This document shows positions 1-11,548 of a DNA stretch of 64,000 nt, piece by piece. The DNA lies in assembly GCF_945859705.1 (NCBI RefSeq), contig NC_079134.1, forward strand, positions 68,320,625 to 68,384,624, in the 5' to 3' direction. How positions within the stretch are numbered: the first letter of the stretch is position 1; each line of letters starts with the position of its first letter. The notes below the pieces were generated by a model. It did not search any database. It was not told where the DNA came from and saw only the letters and a program-made list of their open reading frames with translations. The translations under genes were made by a program, and so were the position numbers. The DNA is from Episyrphus balteatus. Taxonomy: Eukaryota; Arthropoda; Insecta; Diptera; Syrphidae.

Positions 1-1365
1 ATTTTTCAATTTTCTCAAAAACAAGAAAGCATTAAAACATATGGACTTCAGTATTTGCTAAGGAATCAATTGTGACATTTTACTTTATCAGCCATTTTTT
101 GTATTGTAATCCACAATCTTGACAAAAACAGAATTTAATGTGTTTTTTTAACTTTGTTTCCCAATTTTTTACTTTTAAATCGATTATTTCAAAAACAATT
201 GATTTAAATAACTTTACTCCAAAATTAGAATAAAGTGTACAGTTCTAGCTTTTGAAAAAGGTACCATTCATAACTGTAAGTGTTGCCATTGTTTTTTAAT
301 ATTTTTTTTATTATTTAAAGTCATTTTTTAGAAAATTGCCAATCCCGCCTAAACGGAGCCAGATAGACCACCCCTCCCTTAGTAAAAAATGATCGTATTT
401 AACTCCCTTACAAAATACTGTTATCAAATCTCGGCACCCACGATATAGTACCCTCCCTCATTTTTCCTTCACTTGTTTTGGTACGATCGTTTTTAAAAAT
501 TATTTTTCTTTTATCAATTTGAGAAGAATTGAGCAATATAAAAGCACGGTTTTTTAAGGAAATTTGATGAGGAATACGATAAAAATAAATTTAACCGTTA
601 TAAACAACAGTAAAACATAGTTTTTAGGCTTTTTTCCCAGTATTTACCAGTAATTTCGACTTCTAACGCCTGGGAATCAGTCAAAAATATTTTTTTTTGA
701 AAAAAGAAAAATTGATGTAAGTAGATCTATTGATACTCAATACTTTTTACTCAAACAGCATTTTGATTGAAAAATTATTTAAACTTTAAAAAAATTAAAA
801 ACTAAAAGAGCTTATTTTTTTTTAATAAAGAGGTGCGCGCAACCCCTAAACATCATCGAAAAATTCTGAAAAAATTAGGGTAGCATTATTTTGTGTCGAG
901 AAAACAAGTTATCGGTAGAGCAAATCAAAATAATGAAAAATAATTTTTTTTGGTCCACCCTAATGGGTATGTAAACATTTTTTTTTCCAAGAAACTTTTA
1001 AAATTTTTAAATTTTGAAGAAAATTTGCCTACACCCAACCTGGCACCCACTTCAAATCCTATAGTGTGCCCAAGCACGGGGGTTGCAGGGGGGCAGCATG
1101 CCCCCCGATACCTTCCTCAAAGTGTATGGCACGTAGCATTGCAATTTTTTTGTTTTTAAATCTTATAAAGTGAGCCAGTTAAAACTGAAGAAAATAAGAA
1201 CAGGCTATAACACCCACGGGTGTAATTGCCATATTAAAAAGGAAATGAAGCCTTCCGTTTGGGTAATAACACCTGCAGGCGTTATTGCCACGGGTGTTAT
1301 TGCACTGCACCAATTTTTCTACATACATTTTTTTTATAAATATCTTAATATATTTCTTTATATAG
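1..1365 (+). other. bsk intron, 3' part (unannotated AT-rich sequence)
   Basis: This sequence lies upstream of the first visible bsk exon and ends in a pyrimidine-rich tract and a TATAG acceptor at 1361-1365. It is very AT-rich. The only structure I see is a pair of short inverted motifs around 1208-1300, built on ACACC and GGTGT, and a GGGGGGCAGCATGCCCCCC hairpin near 1090-1115. The reading frame open upstream of the acceptor has no kinase similarity, so I treat it as intron. No promoter or other gene is visible. Confidence 0.6.
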
Positions 1366-1649
1366 AACAATTGGGTACTCCATCTGCATCTTTTATGCAA
1401 CGTTTACAGCCCACTGTTCGAAACTATGTTGAAAATAGACCTAGATATTCTGGATATTCTTTCGATAGACTTTTTCCTGATGTTTTATTTCCAAGTGATA
1501 ATAATGAACAGAGTCGGCGAAAAGCTTCGGAAGCCCGTGATCTCTTAAGTAAAATGTTGGTAGTAGACCCTGAACAACGTATTTCAGTCGATCAGGCACT
1601 TCTTCATAGCTACATAAATGTTTGGTATGATGCTGAAGAAGTCAATGCA
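1366..1649 (+). CDS. bsk: basket (JNK MAP kinase), penultimate coding exon
   Basis: Internal exon of the Jun N-terminal kinase, the MAP kinase that phosphorylates Jun family factors in stress, wound-closure and morphogenesis signalling. It encodes about 95 residues of the kinase C-lobe, from EQLGTPSASFMQRLQP through DLLSKMLVVDPEQRIS to the HSYINVWYDAEEVNA segment that closes the kinase fold. From memory these blocks are near-identical to Drosophila Bsk. The exon starts after a TATAG acceptor and takes the first base of the Glu codon from the previous exon (phase 1). It ends in a complete Ala codon before GTAAGT (phase 0). The first exons, with the active site and the TPY activation loop, are outside the window. 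The frame stays open upstream of 1366 but that part is not kinase-like. Confidence 0.95.
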
Positions 1650-2107
1650 GTAAGTATCTAATATTGATATATTTCTTTTTATTTCAACTTTTTCTAGCTT
1701 TTTAAGTTATTTAAAGGGGTTGTTAGCTTATTCAAGCTCTAAACAGAGTGAGATTTATGTAAAACAAATGCATATGATTGTTTTGTGGAAGCTATGTATG
1801 TTACAAAACTCATAAATAAAATTAATGAAAGCATTTATCTACACAAAATGCGCATCACTTGAATAGAAACAAATATTTGGTTTAAGAAGATAAATGCGTT
1901 TGGCGCTTTAGTATAGTAATCTAGGCGCCGCACACTGGGGCAAGATGACTGAATTCACGGCATCAAATCAGTCCGTACAGCTAGGAACCTGAAATTTCAC
2001 ATGTAGTCTTACTAAGTGATTTCAAGTAAAATGTTTGCCATGTCCCCTAAAACGCCCCGCCCACTTTATAGGATACCATTTCTGAATTGATGAACGATTT
2101 TTCTTAT
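1650..2107. other. intron sequence, nothing recognised
   Basis: I see no open coding sequence, repeat or structural signal here apart from the splice donor at its left edge. A less AT-rich patch at about 1920-2090 looks like an old repeat fragment but matches nothing else in the window. Confidence 0.5.
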
Positions 2108-2331
2108 ACAGGGTGTCCCAAAAGTAATGGATCAAAAGAAATATGCTGATAGGCCAACTTTAGGGCTCTCAGAATTTGATAACTTGTTCATCCCAAATCC
2201 TTACGGTTTTCTAGTTAATGCAGTTTCTGTGAATTTTCGAAAAATCCCGACTTTGCAACAATATTTTGCTTCCTCCGCTCATAATTGATTTTAGTTTTTT
2301 AAATTTCTTTCACTAAAACATTGCCTAATAA

Positions 2332-3535
2332 CACTGTGCAAGTTTTTTGAAAAAAATTTTTGAGACAGGCGCGCGATTAACTGTTTCGCCCTATTTCGGA
2401 CCCGAGAAATCCATTGGCATCATTAGTTTTTCGATTTATTGGTACGACTTCGAACAAATTTTTTTTTGAAAGTTTTTTCAATTATTTTGAGATTTTTCCA
2501 CTGTTTTTAGTCATTTTTCAATCAAAAACAATGTTTATATTGCTAATAATTCTGCTCAAACGTTATTTGCTACATTGTAAACAATTTTGAACAATTTATT
2601 TCAAAGTTTAGTGATTTTTTTTGAATTTTTTTTTTTTTAAATCGAAATTTTTTACATTGTTATCGTTTTTTCGCTGTTTTTGTTCTCTTTTGCACAAATA
2701 CATAGCATGTTTTCCATTAAAAATTAATTTAACTGTTAATTTAGTGTTGGTTAAACTTTGACATACTATCGATAGCATCGATAACAAAAAAAAATCGAGT
2801 ATATCGATACTTCACAAAACTATCGATAGTTTCAATACTTCCAAATTATTTTACCACAAGGCTACCGATATTATCGATAGCTTTGAAATTAATTAAACAC
2901 AATTTGAACTACAAGTTAAGTTTTCGTTTGACATTGGATGTAAACAACGAATTAACATAGCCGATTGTATCGATAGTTTTAAGAAAAAACTATCGATAAT
3001 ATCGGAAGCCTTGTGGTATAATAATTTGGAAGTATTGAAACTATCGATAGTTTTGTGAAGTATCGATATACTCGATATTTTTTTGTTATCGATGCTATCG
3101 ATAGTGTGTCAAAGTTTAACCAACAGTTAACAGTTAAATTAATTTTTAATGGAAAACATGCTATGTATTTGTGCAAAAGAGAACAAAAACAGCGAAAAAA
3201 CGATAACAATGTAAAAAATTTCGATTTTTTTAAATTTTTTTCAAAAAAAATCACTAAACTTTCAAATAAATTGTTCAAAATTGTTTACAATGTCTTTCTA
3301 CTGGTAGAAAATAACGTTTGAGCAGAATTATTAGCAATATAAACAATGTTTTTGATTGAAAAATGACTAAAAACAGTGGAAAATTCTCAAAATAATTGAA
3401 AAAACTTAAAAAAAAAATTTTGTTCGAAGTCGTACCGATAAATCGAAAAACTAATGATGCCAATGGATTTCTCGGGTCCGAAATATGGCGAAACAGTTAT
3501 TCGCGCGCCTGTCAAGAATTTCGACTTGCACAGTG
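2332..3535. mobile_element. foldback/MITE with terminal CACTGTGCAAG, TSD TAA (copy 1)
   Basis: The inverted ends CACTGTGCAAG...CTTGCACAGTG are flanked by TAA at 2329-2331 and 3536-3538. The opposite arm of the host foldback (about 4140-4165) keeps the uninterrupted site and fits a three-base duplication exactly. The element is a long imperfect palindrome centred near 2935 and encodes nothing convincing. A second copy occupies 29970-39726. The CACTG tip with a three-base duplication is compatible with the CACTA/CMC superfamily, but that is inference. The middle is dense in ATCGAT sites. Confidence 0.8.
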
Positions 3536-4224
3536 TAATAATAAATAATTAATTAATCAAAATATGTTTTATTTCGTACGCCATTTTATTGCAAATTTAT
3601 TAACAGTTCCATGTTTTATAAAAACTCAATTTCTCACTTTTATTTCAGAGCAACACCCTGAAAAAAATTTTTATAGTGTCACACAGGTTTTTTATTTTAA
3701 AAACTTGCCGTGTTATTGCAGTTTTCAAAAATGTATAAAAGTTTCCAAAGTTGAAGTTAGAACAAGAGATATTACAATTTGAATGCAAAAAAATAGGGAT
3801 GTTCAGAGCAAAATAACTAAGAAAAATAAACACATTTTCTCGACTGTTGTTTGTTTGTTTCTTTTTGAATAAAGGCCTTGCTTGATTTTTGTTTTATATT
3901 TTGCTCTGAAAATCCCTATTTTTTTGCATTCAAATTGTAATATCTCTTGTTCTAACTTCAACTTTGGAAAACTGCAGTAACACGGCAAGTTTTTAAAATA
4001 AAAACCTGTGTCACACCATAAAAATTTTTTTCAGGGTGTTGCTCTGAAATAAAAGTAAGAAATTGAGATTTTATAAAACATGTAACTGTTAATAAATTTT
4101 CAATAAAATGGCGTATGAAACAAAAAATATTTTGATTAATTAATTATTTATTATTATTAGGATATGTTTTAGTGAAAGAAATTTAAAAAACAAAAATCAA
4201 TTATGAGCGGAGGAAGCAAAATAT

Positions 4225-4458
4225 TGTTGCAAAGTCGGGATTTTTCGAAAATTCACAGAAACTGCATTAACTAGAAAACCGTAAGGATTTGGGATGAACA
4301 AGTTACCAAATTCTGAGAGCCCTAAAGTTGGCCTATCAAATTACTGTTGCAAAGTCGGGATTTTTCGAAAATTCACAGAAACTGCATTAACTAGAAAACC
4401 GTAAGGATTTGGGATGAACAAGTTACCAAATTCTGAGAGTCCTAAAGTTGGCCTATCA
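4225..4458. repeat. 120-bp tandem duplication in foldback arm
   Basis: Two nearly identical copies lie at 4225-4344 and 4345 to about 4458, each running from TGTTGCAAAGTCGGG to GGCCTATCA. The left arm has only one copy, so the duplication arose after the foldback formed. Confidence 0.85.
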
Positions 4459-4501
4459 GCATATTTCTTTTGATCCATTACTTTTGGGACACCCTGTTTA
4501 T

Positions 4502-5123
4502 CAGCTGAAGAGTTTATTTCAAGGCTAAAAAGACATACAATTTTTTTTTATTCACATAACTCTTTCTTACCTATACTCTCTTATGCAATCTCTATAATAG
4601 TAAGAAAAAAAAATTAGACAAGTTTAAAAAATAACAAATAATTTTTTTTTCCATTGCTTAGTGAAAACAGTAAACAAAAATATGACTTCAAGTTAATCAT
4701 TACTATCATCAGCACTATTCTCGTAGAAAATGTTAGCCCATTACTATCATCAGCACTATCCTCGTAAAAAATGTTAGCCTCCGGGGTGGTTGGTTGCCTT
4801 AAAAGCTCAATTGCCTTTGGGGGAAAAGATTGTAACAATCTAATAAGACTTTTGCTTGCTCGTGATGATAGGACCCGAGCTAAGCAAAAAATAATTGGGT
4901 TCCAACTGTACAAAAATCCATATAACACGAAAAATGCAAAAAACCGGCACGATTTTTTTACGGAATCACAAAATACGCATAAAAGACATCTGGAAAACAT
5001 ACATTTTTTTCCTTGATCGAACCATGTTCAAAGTCGATGAATTTCAGAAAATCTCTAAAACAGCACTTTCTAAAAACAGATCACGGAACTTCACTCAAAT
5101 TTTACACATATATGTATGTACAT
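4502..5123. other. intron sequence, one 41-bp tandem duplication
   Basis: A 41-bp unit is repeated head to tail at 4698-4738 and 4739-4779 (CATTACTATCATCAGCACTA...). Nothing else is recognised. The short open frames on both strands show no known motif. Confidence 0.6.
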
Positions 5124-5820
5124 TAGGGTATGTTAAAAAAAAAAAAAAACAAAATTCAGTTTTTTGGTTTGGTACTTCGAAAAATCGATTGCTAGACATC
5201 TCTAGAATATACACACCAAATATGAGCTCTTAATATTAATGGGAAGGTCCACCGCTTCGCAATTTTCCATTTTTACATCAAGCTTCAACTAAAAAAAATC
5301 ATTTTTTTTTAATCTACTTTTTAGCAAATTTCTTTACATATTCTTGTAGGAAATTGAACGCTCTACGAAAAAGGCCTCATACACTTTTTCCGTTTATCTT
5401 ACCGGTCAAAAGATATTTGAGGTCAAAAAATCGAGAAAATCTTTAAAAATTCGTTTTTTGTTCTTAATTTTGTAACAAATTTAAAAATTATAATAATAAT
5501 CAAATGCGCAAGACATATTCTTGTAGGAAATAGATTGTTCCACAAAAAAGGTCTTCGTAACCATTCGCATAACCATTCTAAAGATATTCGAGGTCAAAGT
5601 CAAAAAAAAATTATAAAAACATTTTTTACTTTTCAAAATTTTCTAATTTGCTGAAAATTCATTATTTTCAAATTAGCAAGATATATTCAGACTTAAAGAA
5701 AATTTAATTGTGAAAAATCGGAAGGATCTATAAAGAAAATTAAAACGCTGTTTAAAAGAATGGATATTTCTCTATAAGACAACATAAAAAATATAAAGAT
5801 ATTTTCAATTTAGAATTTTG
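5124..5820. repeat. dispersed AT-rich repeat R4, copy 1
   Basis: This stretch matches 40166-40920 over most of its length. Shared blocks include AAAATCGATTGCTAGAC, CACACCAAATATGAGCTC and several repeats of CATATTCTTGTAGGAAAT. No termini or coding sequence are visible, so the class of repeat is unknown. Confidence 0.7.
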
Positions 5821-6000
5821 AATTAATTCCAGCCTTTGGGTCGTTTTGCCATTTTTTTGAATATTTTTTCCTGATGCTCGTTTATAGCGCTCAGTAAAAC
5901 TTCCGTCAGTTGGCACACACAAAATCTACCTACTCTCTTATTTTTTTGATTCAAATACACACGAAAAAAATATATGCAGTGGAACAGGAGGAGTGGAGGT

Positions 6001-6183
6001 AGACCTCGTCTAAGGTGGCGCAACCAAGTGGAAGGGGACCTCAATCAACTTGGCGTGCGAAACTGGAAGCAGCGAGCTAAGGATAGAGCTGGCTAGCGAA
6101 GCTTTTTGGTTGAGGCCCAAATCCACAGCGGGATGTAGCCGCCTTACGGCTCGGCGCTGGTCACCTTAAGTAAGTAAGTAAGT
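6001..6183 (+). mobile_element. LINE ORF2 C-terminal remnant with TAAG tail
   Basis: The + frame from 6001 reads RPRLRWRNQVEGDLNQLGV, the familiar end of many insect non-LTR retrotransposon ORF2 proteins. A premature TAG falls where a Trp codon is expected, and the frame ends at the TAG at 6136-6138. The last bases are a short array of TAAG units (about 6168-6183), a simple 3' tail as used by several LINE clades. It is strongly 5'-truncated. A much more decayed relative lies at 47955-48060. Confidence 0.75.
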
Positions 6184-6900
6184 GGAACAGGAAAAATTTG
6201 CAACACTTCAGGGGAACAATTTTTTTCATTTTGTTTCAAATGTCAATCAGCTGACACCAAAACAGAACTTCCATAAGGAAAACAAATAAATACAATTTAA
6301 ACAAAAAATTATTGTTCCATTGTAAATTTGCTTTTCGAACAAAAATTCTATGTTACATGTTCTTCTGTATGCTCTTTCTCTTCTTTGTCTTTCTGTGTTG
6401 TACTAATGTCTTGTGTTGTATCAGCCGATGGACTAAGTTTCCCAAGCTGCAGTGTGTCTAGTCCGTAAGATTTATCTTCGGATTAGATGTAAGTGTAATG
6501 TAATGTCTTTGAGTCATTTATAATCGATTGGTATAGCACATACATGTCAAACTCGCGGCCCGCGGGCAGTATGCGGCCCACAACAAATAGCTTTGCGGCC
6601 CTCAACATTTTTAATAATTTTGAACTTAAGTTTATAATTTATCGTTTCTGTTCAACTTCTGAAACTTAGCTTTTTTGGGACATCAGAAGAGAAATAAGGA
6701 TTTTACAGTCAGATTTTGCACAATTGAAAACTGCCATACCTATAAAATCGTTTGCGAATTTCACACAACCTGTCGATGCCTGCAGTTATTTTTTTTTTTT
6801 TTTTCTCATTAAGAGGAATAAGATCCAGCCTAACTTACACCTCGGTCTTGTACGTAGGTAGTAGAGCAGAGATTCCAGGTATGAAGAAGAAAACATTAAT
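6184..6900. other. intron sequence with a possible hAT-type fragment
   Basis: At 6549-6606 there is a GC-rich block, CTCGCGGCCCGCGGGC followed by TGCGGCCC. Similar CGCGGCCCGCGGGC blocks occur in non-autonomous hAT copies in many genomes. I cannot see ends or a duplication, so this is only a suggestion. The rest shows nothing. Confidence 0.3.
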
Positions 6901-7330
6901 CGTCGCCCAAGTATTGGAGTGCCGTATACGCCAAATTGCATTTTTTGAACTAGGTATGCAGTCGTATGTTTTCGAAGTTGCTCTTTTCAATTCTGCTATC
7001 CGTTTCTTTCTATCTTTTTTCGTTGCCGAGATATTCACTATTGTTTTGACAAAAACAAGGAATTTTGGCATTTACGTCAAATTTTTCATGTAATGCAAGA
7101 AATTTTTGAGAATCGTTTTGACGTACGTTATGTTTTTTTTGACGTACGTGTATATGAATAAAAGAAACTTCTGATTTTCATGGCGTATACGGCAAACTCA
7201 TTTTGGACAAAAATTTAAATATTTTGAAAACTAAACGAATTGCAGATGTCCAATAGCATGTATATAAAAGACACATTTTAATTATATATCATACTAAAAT
7301 AGTATACGGCACTTCAATAATAGGGCGACG
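6901..7330. mobile_element. MITE, 430 bp, TSD TAAT
   Basis: The ends CGTCGCCC and GGGCGACG are inverted and continue inward as imperfect repeats sharing AGTGCCGTATAC. TAAT flanks both sides (6897-6900 and 7331-7334). There is no coding sequence. The superfamily is not clear from the ends. Confidence 0.65.
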
Positions 7331-7782
7331 TAATGTCACAGTTTTTCTTATATAAATCTGTTTTATAAAAATTTTAATTCTACTTTTTTTGACCCATAAA
7401 AATTTAGATCTCGCTGTTTTGGCCCTTAGTAACCATTGAGTTTTACATGCCTCGTATATCATTTGTGTTTCAAATCGAATTAAAACATCGCAAAATATCT
7501 ATTTGAAAATTTTTCCTGATTCTTTTTCCTGATCGCCATAACCGGCGCCTTAGATGATTTATGGTTTCGGATTTTCAAAGGGAAAGTTGTAAAAACATAT
7601 CGTTAAAATAAATAATGCCAATTCAAAAAGCATTAAGGTACGTCATTTGACTTTGAATTAAAAATGATGAAAACCCATAGACTAAAATTAAAATTAAACA
7701 TATTACATTTTAACTATTTTTAACCTTTTTCTTATTTTTAACCATCCTTGGAACTTACTATGACGATTCTAATTTCAAATTA
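7331..7782. other. intron sequence, nothing recognised
   Basis: AT-rich, no coding frame and no repeat shared with the rest of the window. It ends in the TTA duplicated by the foldback that follows. Confidence 0.5.
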
Positions 7783-8025
7783 CACGGTGTCACAAAAATG
7801 AGGTTTTAAAATAAACGCGGGCGGAGACCTATCACGTTTTGTAGAGCTAGTCGCACTGATTACGAAACGGTATTTAAAAAGTCCCTAACACCCCCAAAAT
7901 CTGGAGTTAGGCTACGGCCACGTCCTGAGCTGAGCGGCAATCCTGAGCGACGAGGTGGCCACGTCCTGAGCGGTGATCCTGAGCGGCGATTTCAAAACCC
8001 TACAAGTGCAAAAATATCGATGAGT

Positions 8026-8084
8026 ATTCGGCTCGCACGCGGGAGTCCCTTGTTTGATTCCCAGAAGTGCCTATTTTTTTTTAT
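8026..8084 (+). other. tRNA-like 3' half (pol III B-box-like) inside MITE, copy 1
   Basis: The segment GGGAGTCCC, then TTGTTTGATTCCC, then AAGTGCC and a long T run resembles the anticodon-arm to T-arm part of a tRNA or tRNA-derived SINE, including a B-box-like GTTTGATTCC and a T-stretch like a pol III terminator. There is no matching 5' half, so it is not a functional tRNA gene. Confidence 0.4.
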
Positions 8085-8635
8085 TTTATAATTCTAAATA
8101 AAATAAAGTTGGTATATATTGTAGTTAATATAGATCAACGCCTAAAACCAAAATTTCAAAAGAATCTAATGACCTGTTTTGGAAAATTTGATTTTTCAAA
8201 AAAAAAAAAATTCAACATTTTTTCAAAAATCCAAAAATGCATGTCTTCATAATAATTTTTGATTTATGCTAAGACTATATAAATGCTTTTGTATAAAAAA
8301 TTTTAATAAAATTTAATAAGTCGTTTGCGAGAAATTCAGAGTTTAAAAAAACGGTTCTATGGCAGGTACCGTTAATAATGACTTTCGAAAGAATCTTTTT
8401 TTGTTAAAAGATAGGCCTTATCCAAAAACCCAAACTTAATTTTTTTTGTTTTAATCGTTAAAACAGTATTTGAGAAAATTATACTTTTCTAGAATAGGTG
8501 CATCACAGGTATGGTTAGATAACGTTCTAAAAAAATCAATTCCATAGAATCATCTGCACAATCGCCAAAAACTGCTACATAATAAGTTTGAAGAGAATTG
8601 ATCCATCCGTTTAGGCTATAGCTTCTTAAACAGAC

Positions 8636-8684
8636 AACAATTCGAGTCCCAGGTTCGATTCCTGTCAGGGCCTTTTTTTTTATT
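8636..8684 (+). other. tRNA-like 3' half (pol III B-box) inside MITE, copy 2
   Basis: This segment reads CGAGTCCC, AGGTTCGATTCCTG, TCAGGGCC and then a T run. The GGTTCGATTCC core is a textbook B box and T-arm. It is arranged in the same order as the copy near 8026. No acceptor-stem partner is found upstream. Confidence 0.5.
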
Positions 8685-9254
8685 TTAACGAAAAAAATTA
8701 ATATTTTTTTAATATTTTTCTTCAAAAGAAACCATAATTTTCATTATTTACTAAAATATTCGTGGTAATTTAGAATATAATGTAGTTCATCGCTCAGGAT
8801 TTTAAAAAGAAATAGAACAGAGCTGAACGACGTCGGTCAGACGCTCAGGATTGACGCTCAGCCGCTCAGGATTGCCGCTCAGGGTGTATGTGCCCAATCC
8901 CATACATTTTCATACGTTCTAATTTAGTTTTTTCCGCTCAGTATTGACGCTCAGCCGCTCAGGACGTGGCCGTACCCTTAGGGGCAAAAAACGGTTTGTT
9001 TGACCTTCACCAATTGAAAAAAATCTAGCTTCGTCAAATTTTATATTATATAATTAATATTTTGCCCCTAACTCCAGATTTTGGGGGTGTTAGGGACTTT
9101 TTAAATACCGTTTCGTAATCAGTGCTACTTGCTCTACAAAACGTGACAGGTCTCCGCTCGCGTATATTTTGAGTGTTACACCGTGTTATTGGTCCTAGTC
9201 GAGTTGTCTTGATCTCTTCTTTGTTGGACTAGTAATTTCCTTTCAAACCGGTCA

Positions 9255-9400
9255 ATACAAGTAGTGTTTGACGTATTCAAGTCTGATAGTCATAAAATAA
9301 ATGCTGGTGGGCCCCAGGGCTCAGTTTTATCTCCGACTCTTTTTCTTATATTTATCAACGACTTATTTTTGGAAAAAACGAGTTTCGGAGCACAAGAAAT
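9255..9400 (+). mobile_element. LINE reverse transcriptase fragment (Jockey/CR1-like)
   Basis: One + frame reads INAGGPQGSVLSPTLFLIF followed by INDL, the conserved RT block just before the catalytic region of Jockey and CR1-type LINEs. Only about 40 codons survive, bounded by unrelated sequence. It is dead. Confidence 0.75.
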
Positions 9401-9605
9401 AAAATGAGTTCTTACTTGGATGGAAGTTGGAAAAGAAGAGAAAGTTTTCTTCAATGATAATGACAATTAGGAATTGACATATTGTAAAATATTGACAACT
9501 AAAGAGTTCATAAATGTGTTACATAATAGAGTTGCCAGTTGTATTAATTTAAAACTTACAATCTATTACAATACTCCCACTTAAACGTTAAGAAATTAAT
9601 TCAAA

Positions 9606-10431
9606 TCAATTAGCAAATGTTAAACCCACACCCTGAGCACAAAATATATTCTTCGATTTAGGTACCGGCTTTGTTAAAAAGTCTGCCAGCATATTATCGG
9701 AATTTAGGTACTCTAGCTTGATATTACCTTCAGAAACTTCATTCCTCACAAAGTGATTTCTGATATCGATGTGCTTTGTGCGAGCTTTATATGCCTGTAA
9801 TGAAGCGAGATCAAGAGCACTCTTGTCATCACAGTGTATGGTAGGTACGGAAGTGGTACCCACACCAGTCAGCTCGTCCAGTAGTCGCTTTAATTAAACC
9901 GCTTCCTGTGTTGCAGCCGATAATAACATGTATTCCGTTTCAGCTGTAAAAAGCGCGACTGTTCGCTGTTTCTTTGAATTCCAAGACAGAGCTGCCCCTT
10001 GTAACAAAAACGTGTGGCCTGTAGTTGAGCGCTTTTCATCGACGTCTGCATCACAATAACCGCTGAGATCAGTGTTTTCATTTTTGGAGAAAACGAGTTT
10101 TGCATCCGCTGGCCCTTTAAATATCTGAAAATACGTTTTAGTGCTAACCAAAATGACTTTATACTATACTAACGGCATTCGCAAGAGCAGGTCGTGCAAC
10201 CTGAGCAGCATACATGAGGCTGCCAACTGCCTCTTTATATGGCACGACTCTCATCTCTTCCTGTTCTGCAGGGGACTGCGAACACATCTTCTTTGACAAA
10301 ACTTGATTTATGTCCATAGATGTAGAAGTCGGATTGCAGTCACTCATGCGAAAATGTTTCAAGATTTCTTCAACAAATTGTTTTTGGTCGATCGTTAAAC
10401 GTCCGTTTGCTCGATCGTGATGAAGCTGCAT
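9606..10431 (-). pseudogene. copia-A RNase H and RT C-terminal part
   Basis: Two blocks are recognisable. The upstream one (10431-10159) holds the end of the RT, with the usual LMYAAQVARPALANAVSIV-type context. The downstream one (10151-9606) is RNase H, from a YCDADVDEKRSTTGHTF segment to TKHIDIRNHFVRNEV and DFLTKPVPK. The domain removes the RNA strand during reverse transcription. The frame changes near 10150 and 9880, so no continuous protein can be made. Confidence 0.85.
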
Positions 10432-11532
10432 TCCCAGAATGTATCTTTCATTTCCAACCCCTTCATTAAATAGCTTTTCAACTCGGATTTCAATGAATCA
10501 TCATTTGAAAGTATAAGGATATCATCCACATAAACAGCTACTATTAGTTTTTGTTCTTTCGATGTTTGGAAATAAATTAATGGATCCAGATGCGACTTCT
10601 GCATTCCAAATTTTAGAAGTGCTGCATCCATCTTTCTGTTCCACAGTCTGCTGGATTGTTTTAATCCGTAGAGAGATTTTTTTAATCTACATACTTGTTT
10701 GGGGCCTTTAGAAAAACCTTTGGGTTGATACATATATATCTCCCCTTGAAGATCACCTTGTAGGAACGCCGAAACAGCATCCATCTGGTCTATGCACAAA
10801 TCATATCGAACCGCTAATGCCAGTAAGAGACGAATCGAAGTGTAACGCACTACCGGCGAATATGTCTCCTCATAGTCCAGGCCTTTCTTCTGAGCGCAAC
10901 CCTTGATCACCAATCTTGCCTTGTAACGCGATATATTGCAAGTATTGTCGCGTTTCCTCTTATAGACCCATTTAAAATCGATCTGGCAACGGAACGAGCT
11001 CCCAAGTTTGATTTTTGATAAGAGCGTCATACTCTTCAGTCATTGCTGCGCGCCATAAATCAGCCTCTGGGCGCGACATTGCTTCTTGAACTGTCGTCGG
11101 ATCGCACGCCATCTCACGGGCATATAGCGAAACAAAATCGGGTCTTACTAACGGCTTCGGAGTTCTCGATGATCTTCTGACTTCTGTTTCAACAACTGGT
11201 TCAGAGTTGAAGGGAAATTGATAGTCGATATCTAAATCAGGAACCGAAGTGCTGCTAGTCTCGGAGTAAAACGTCTCACTTTCGTTTGACATTTCTAAAT
11301 CGTCACAACTTTCTTCATCGACTTGGACTTCTTCATGGATTGGGACTTCTTCTTCATTGATTGTTGTTACTCCCACTGAATCTAATGGTGAACAAATAAC
11401 ATTAGTATGATTATCGGAACAAGTTACCTGATTCTGATTCGAAGTCTCTTGTTCCATGGAGATAACATCTCTGCTGATATAGAGCCTCTTTGTTTTCGGA
11501 TCAACAAGTCTATAAGTCAACCAGGAATGCAA
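10395..11532 (-). pseudogene. copia-A linker and reverse transcriptase
   Basis: The distal part (11532-10972) is the variable linker after the integrase. It ends in the conserved W..AM.EEYDALIKN..W segment that leads into the polymerase. The RT follows (11030-10395): YKARLVIKGCAQKKGLDYEE, a QMDAVSAFLQGDL block with a catalytic Asp, LKKSLYGLKQSSRLW, and the catalytic VYVDD at about 10545. All catalytic acids are kept, but frames overlap with shifts at both ends. Confidence 0.9.
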
Positions 11533-11548
11533 TCAAGTGACTTGGGGT

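Larger units (their letters stand above)
2108..4497. mobile_element. foldback DNA element with terminal ACAGGGTGTCCC, TSD TTAT
   Basis: The two ends are perfect inverted repeats beginning ACAGGGTGTCCCAAAAGTAA, flanked by TTAT at 2104-2107 and 4498-4501. The arms stay complementary almost to a centre near 3850, so the element is one long hairpin with no transposase. The left arm is interrupted by a second foldback at 2332-3535. The right arm carries a local 120-bp duplication. It is a non-autonomous DNA transposon. I cannot name the superfamily: the tip resembles mariner-like ends but the apparent duplication is four bases, not TA. Confidence 0.8.
7910..8977. mobile_element. MITE, 1068 bp, with GGSTACGGCCACGTCC ends, TSD TTA
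   Basis: The inverted ends GGCTACGGCCACGTCCTGAGC and GGGTACGGCCACGTCCTGAGC are flanked by TTA (7907-7909, 8978-8980). The uninterrupted arm near 9065-9085 supports the empty site. The subterminal regions carry repeated GCTCAGGATT and CCTGAGCGG words in both orientations. Three-base TTA duplications and GGS tips are typical of PIF/Harbinger-type MITEs; that assignment is inference. Two tRNA-like 3' halves lie inside. Confidence 0.75.
7783..9185. mobile_element. foldback with terminal CACGGTGT, TSD TTA
   Basis: The left end CACGGTGTCACAAAAATG and the right end ...TTACACCGTG are inverted and flanked by TTA (7780-7782, 9186-9188). The arms share a block running from GGAGACCT through ACCCCCAAAATCTGGAGTTAG. 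The left arm is interrupted by a 1.07 kb MITE. The tip resembles the CACTGTG elements at 2332 and 29970, and the duplication has the same TWA form, so these may be related families. Confidence 0.75.

Noticed and set aside
1076..1120. hAT-type end at the G-rich hairpin
   Set aside because: No matching second end or duplication; it is only a short GC hairpin.
1170..1365. Upstream extension of the bsk exon as coding
   Set aside because: The frame is open but not kinase-like, and a TATAG acceptor with a pyrimidine tract lies exactly where JNK similarity starts.
6752..7093. 113-codon + frame
   Set aside because: It overlaps a non-coding MITE and has no motif; the antisense frame is open as well, which is common in such sequence.
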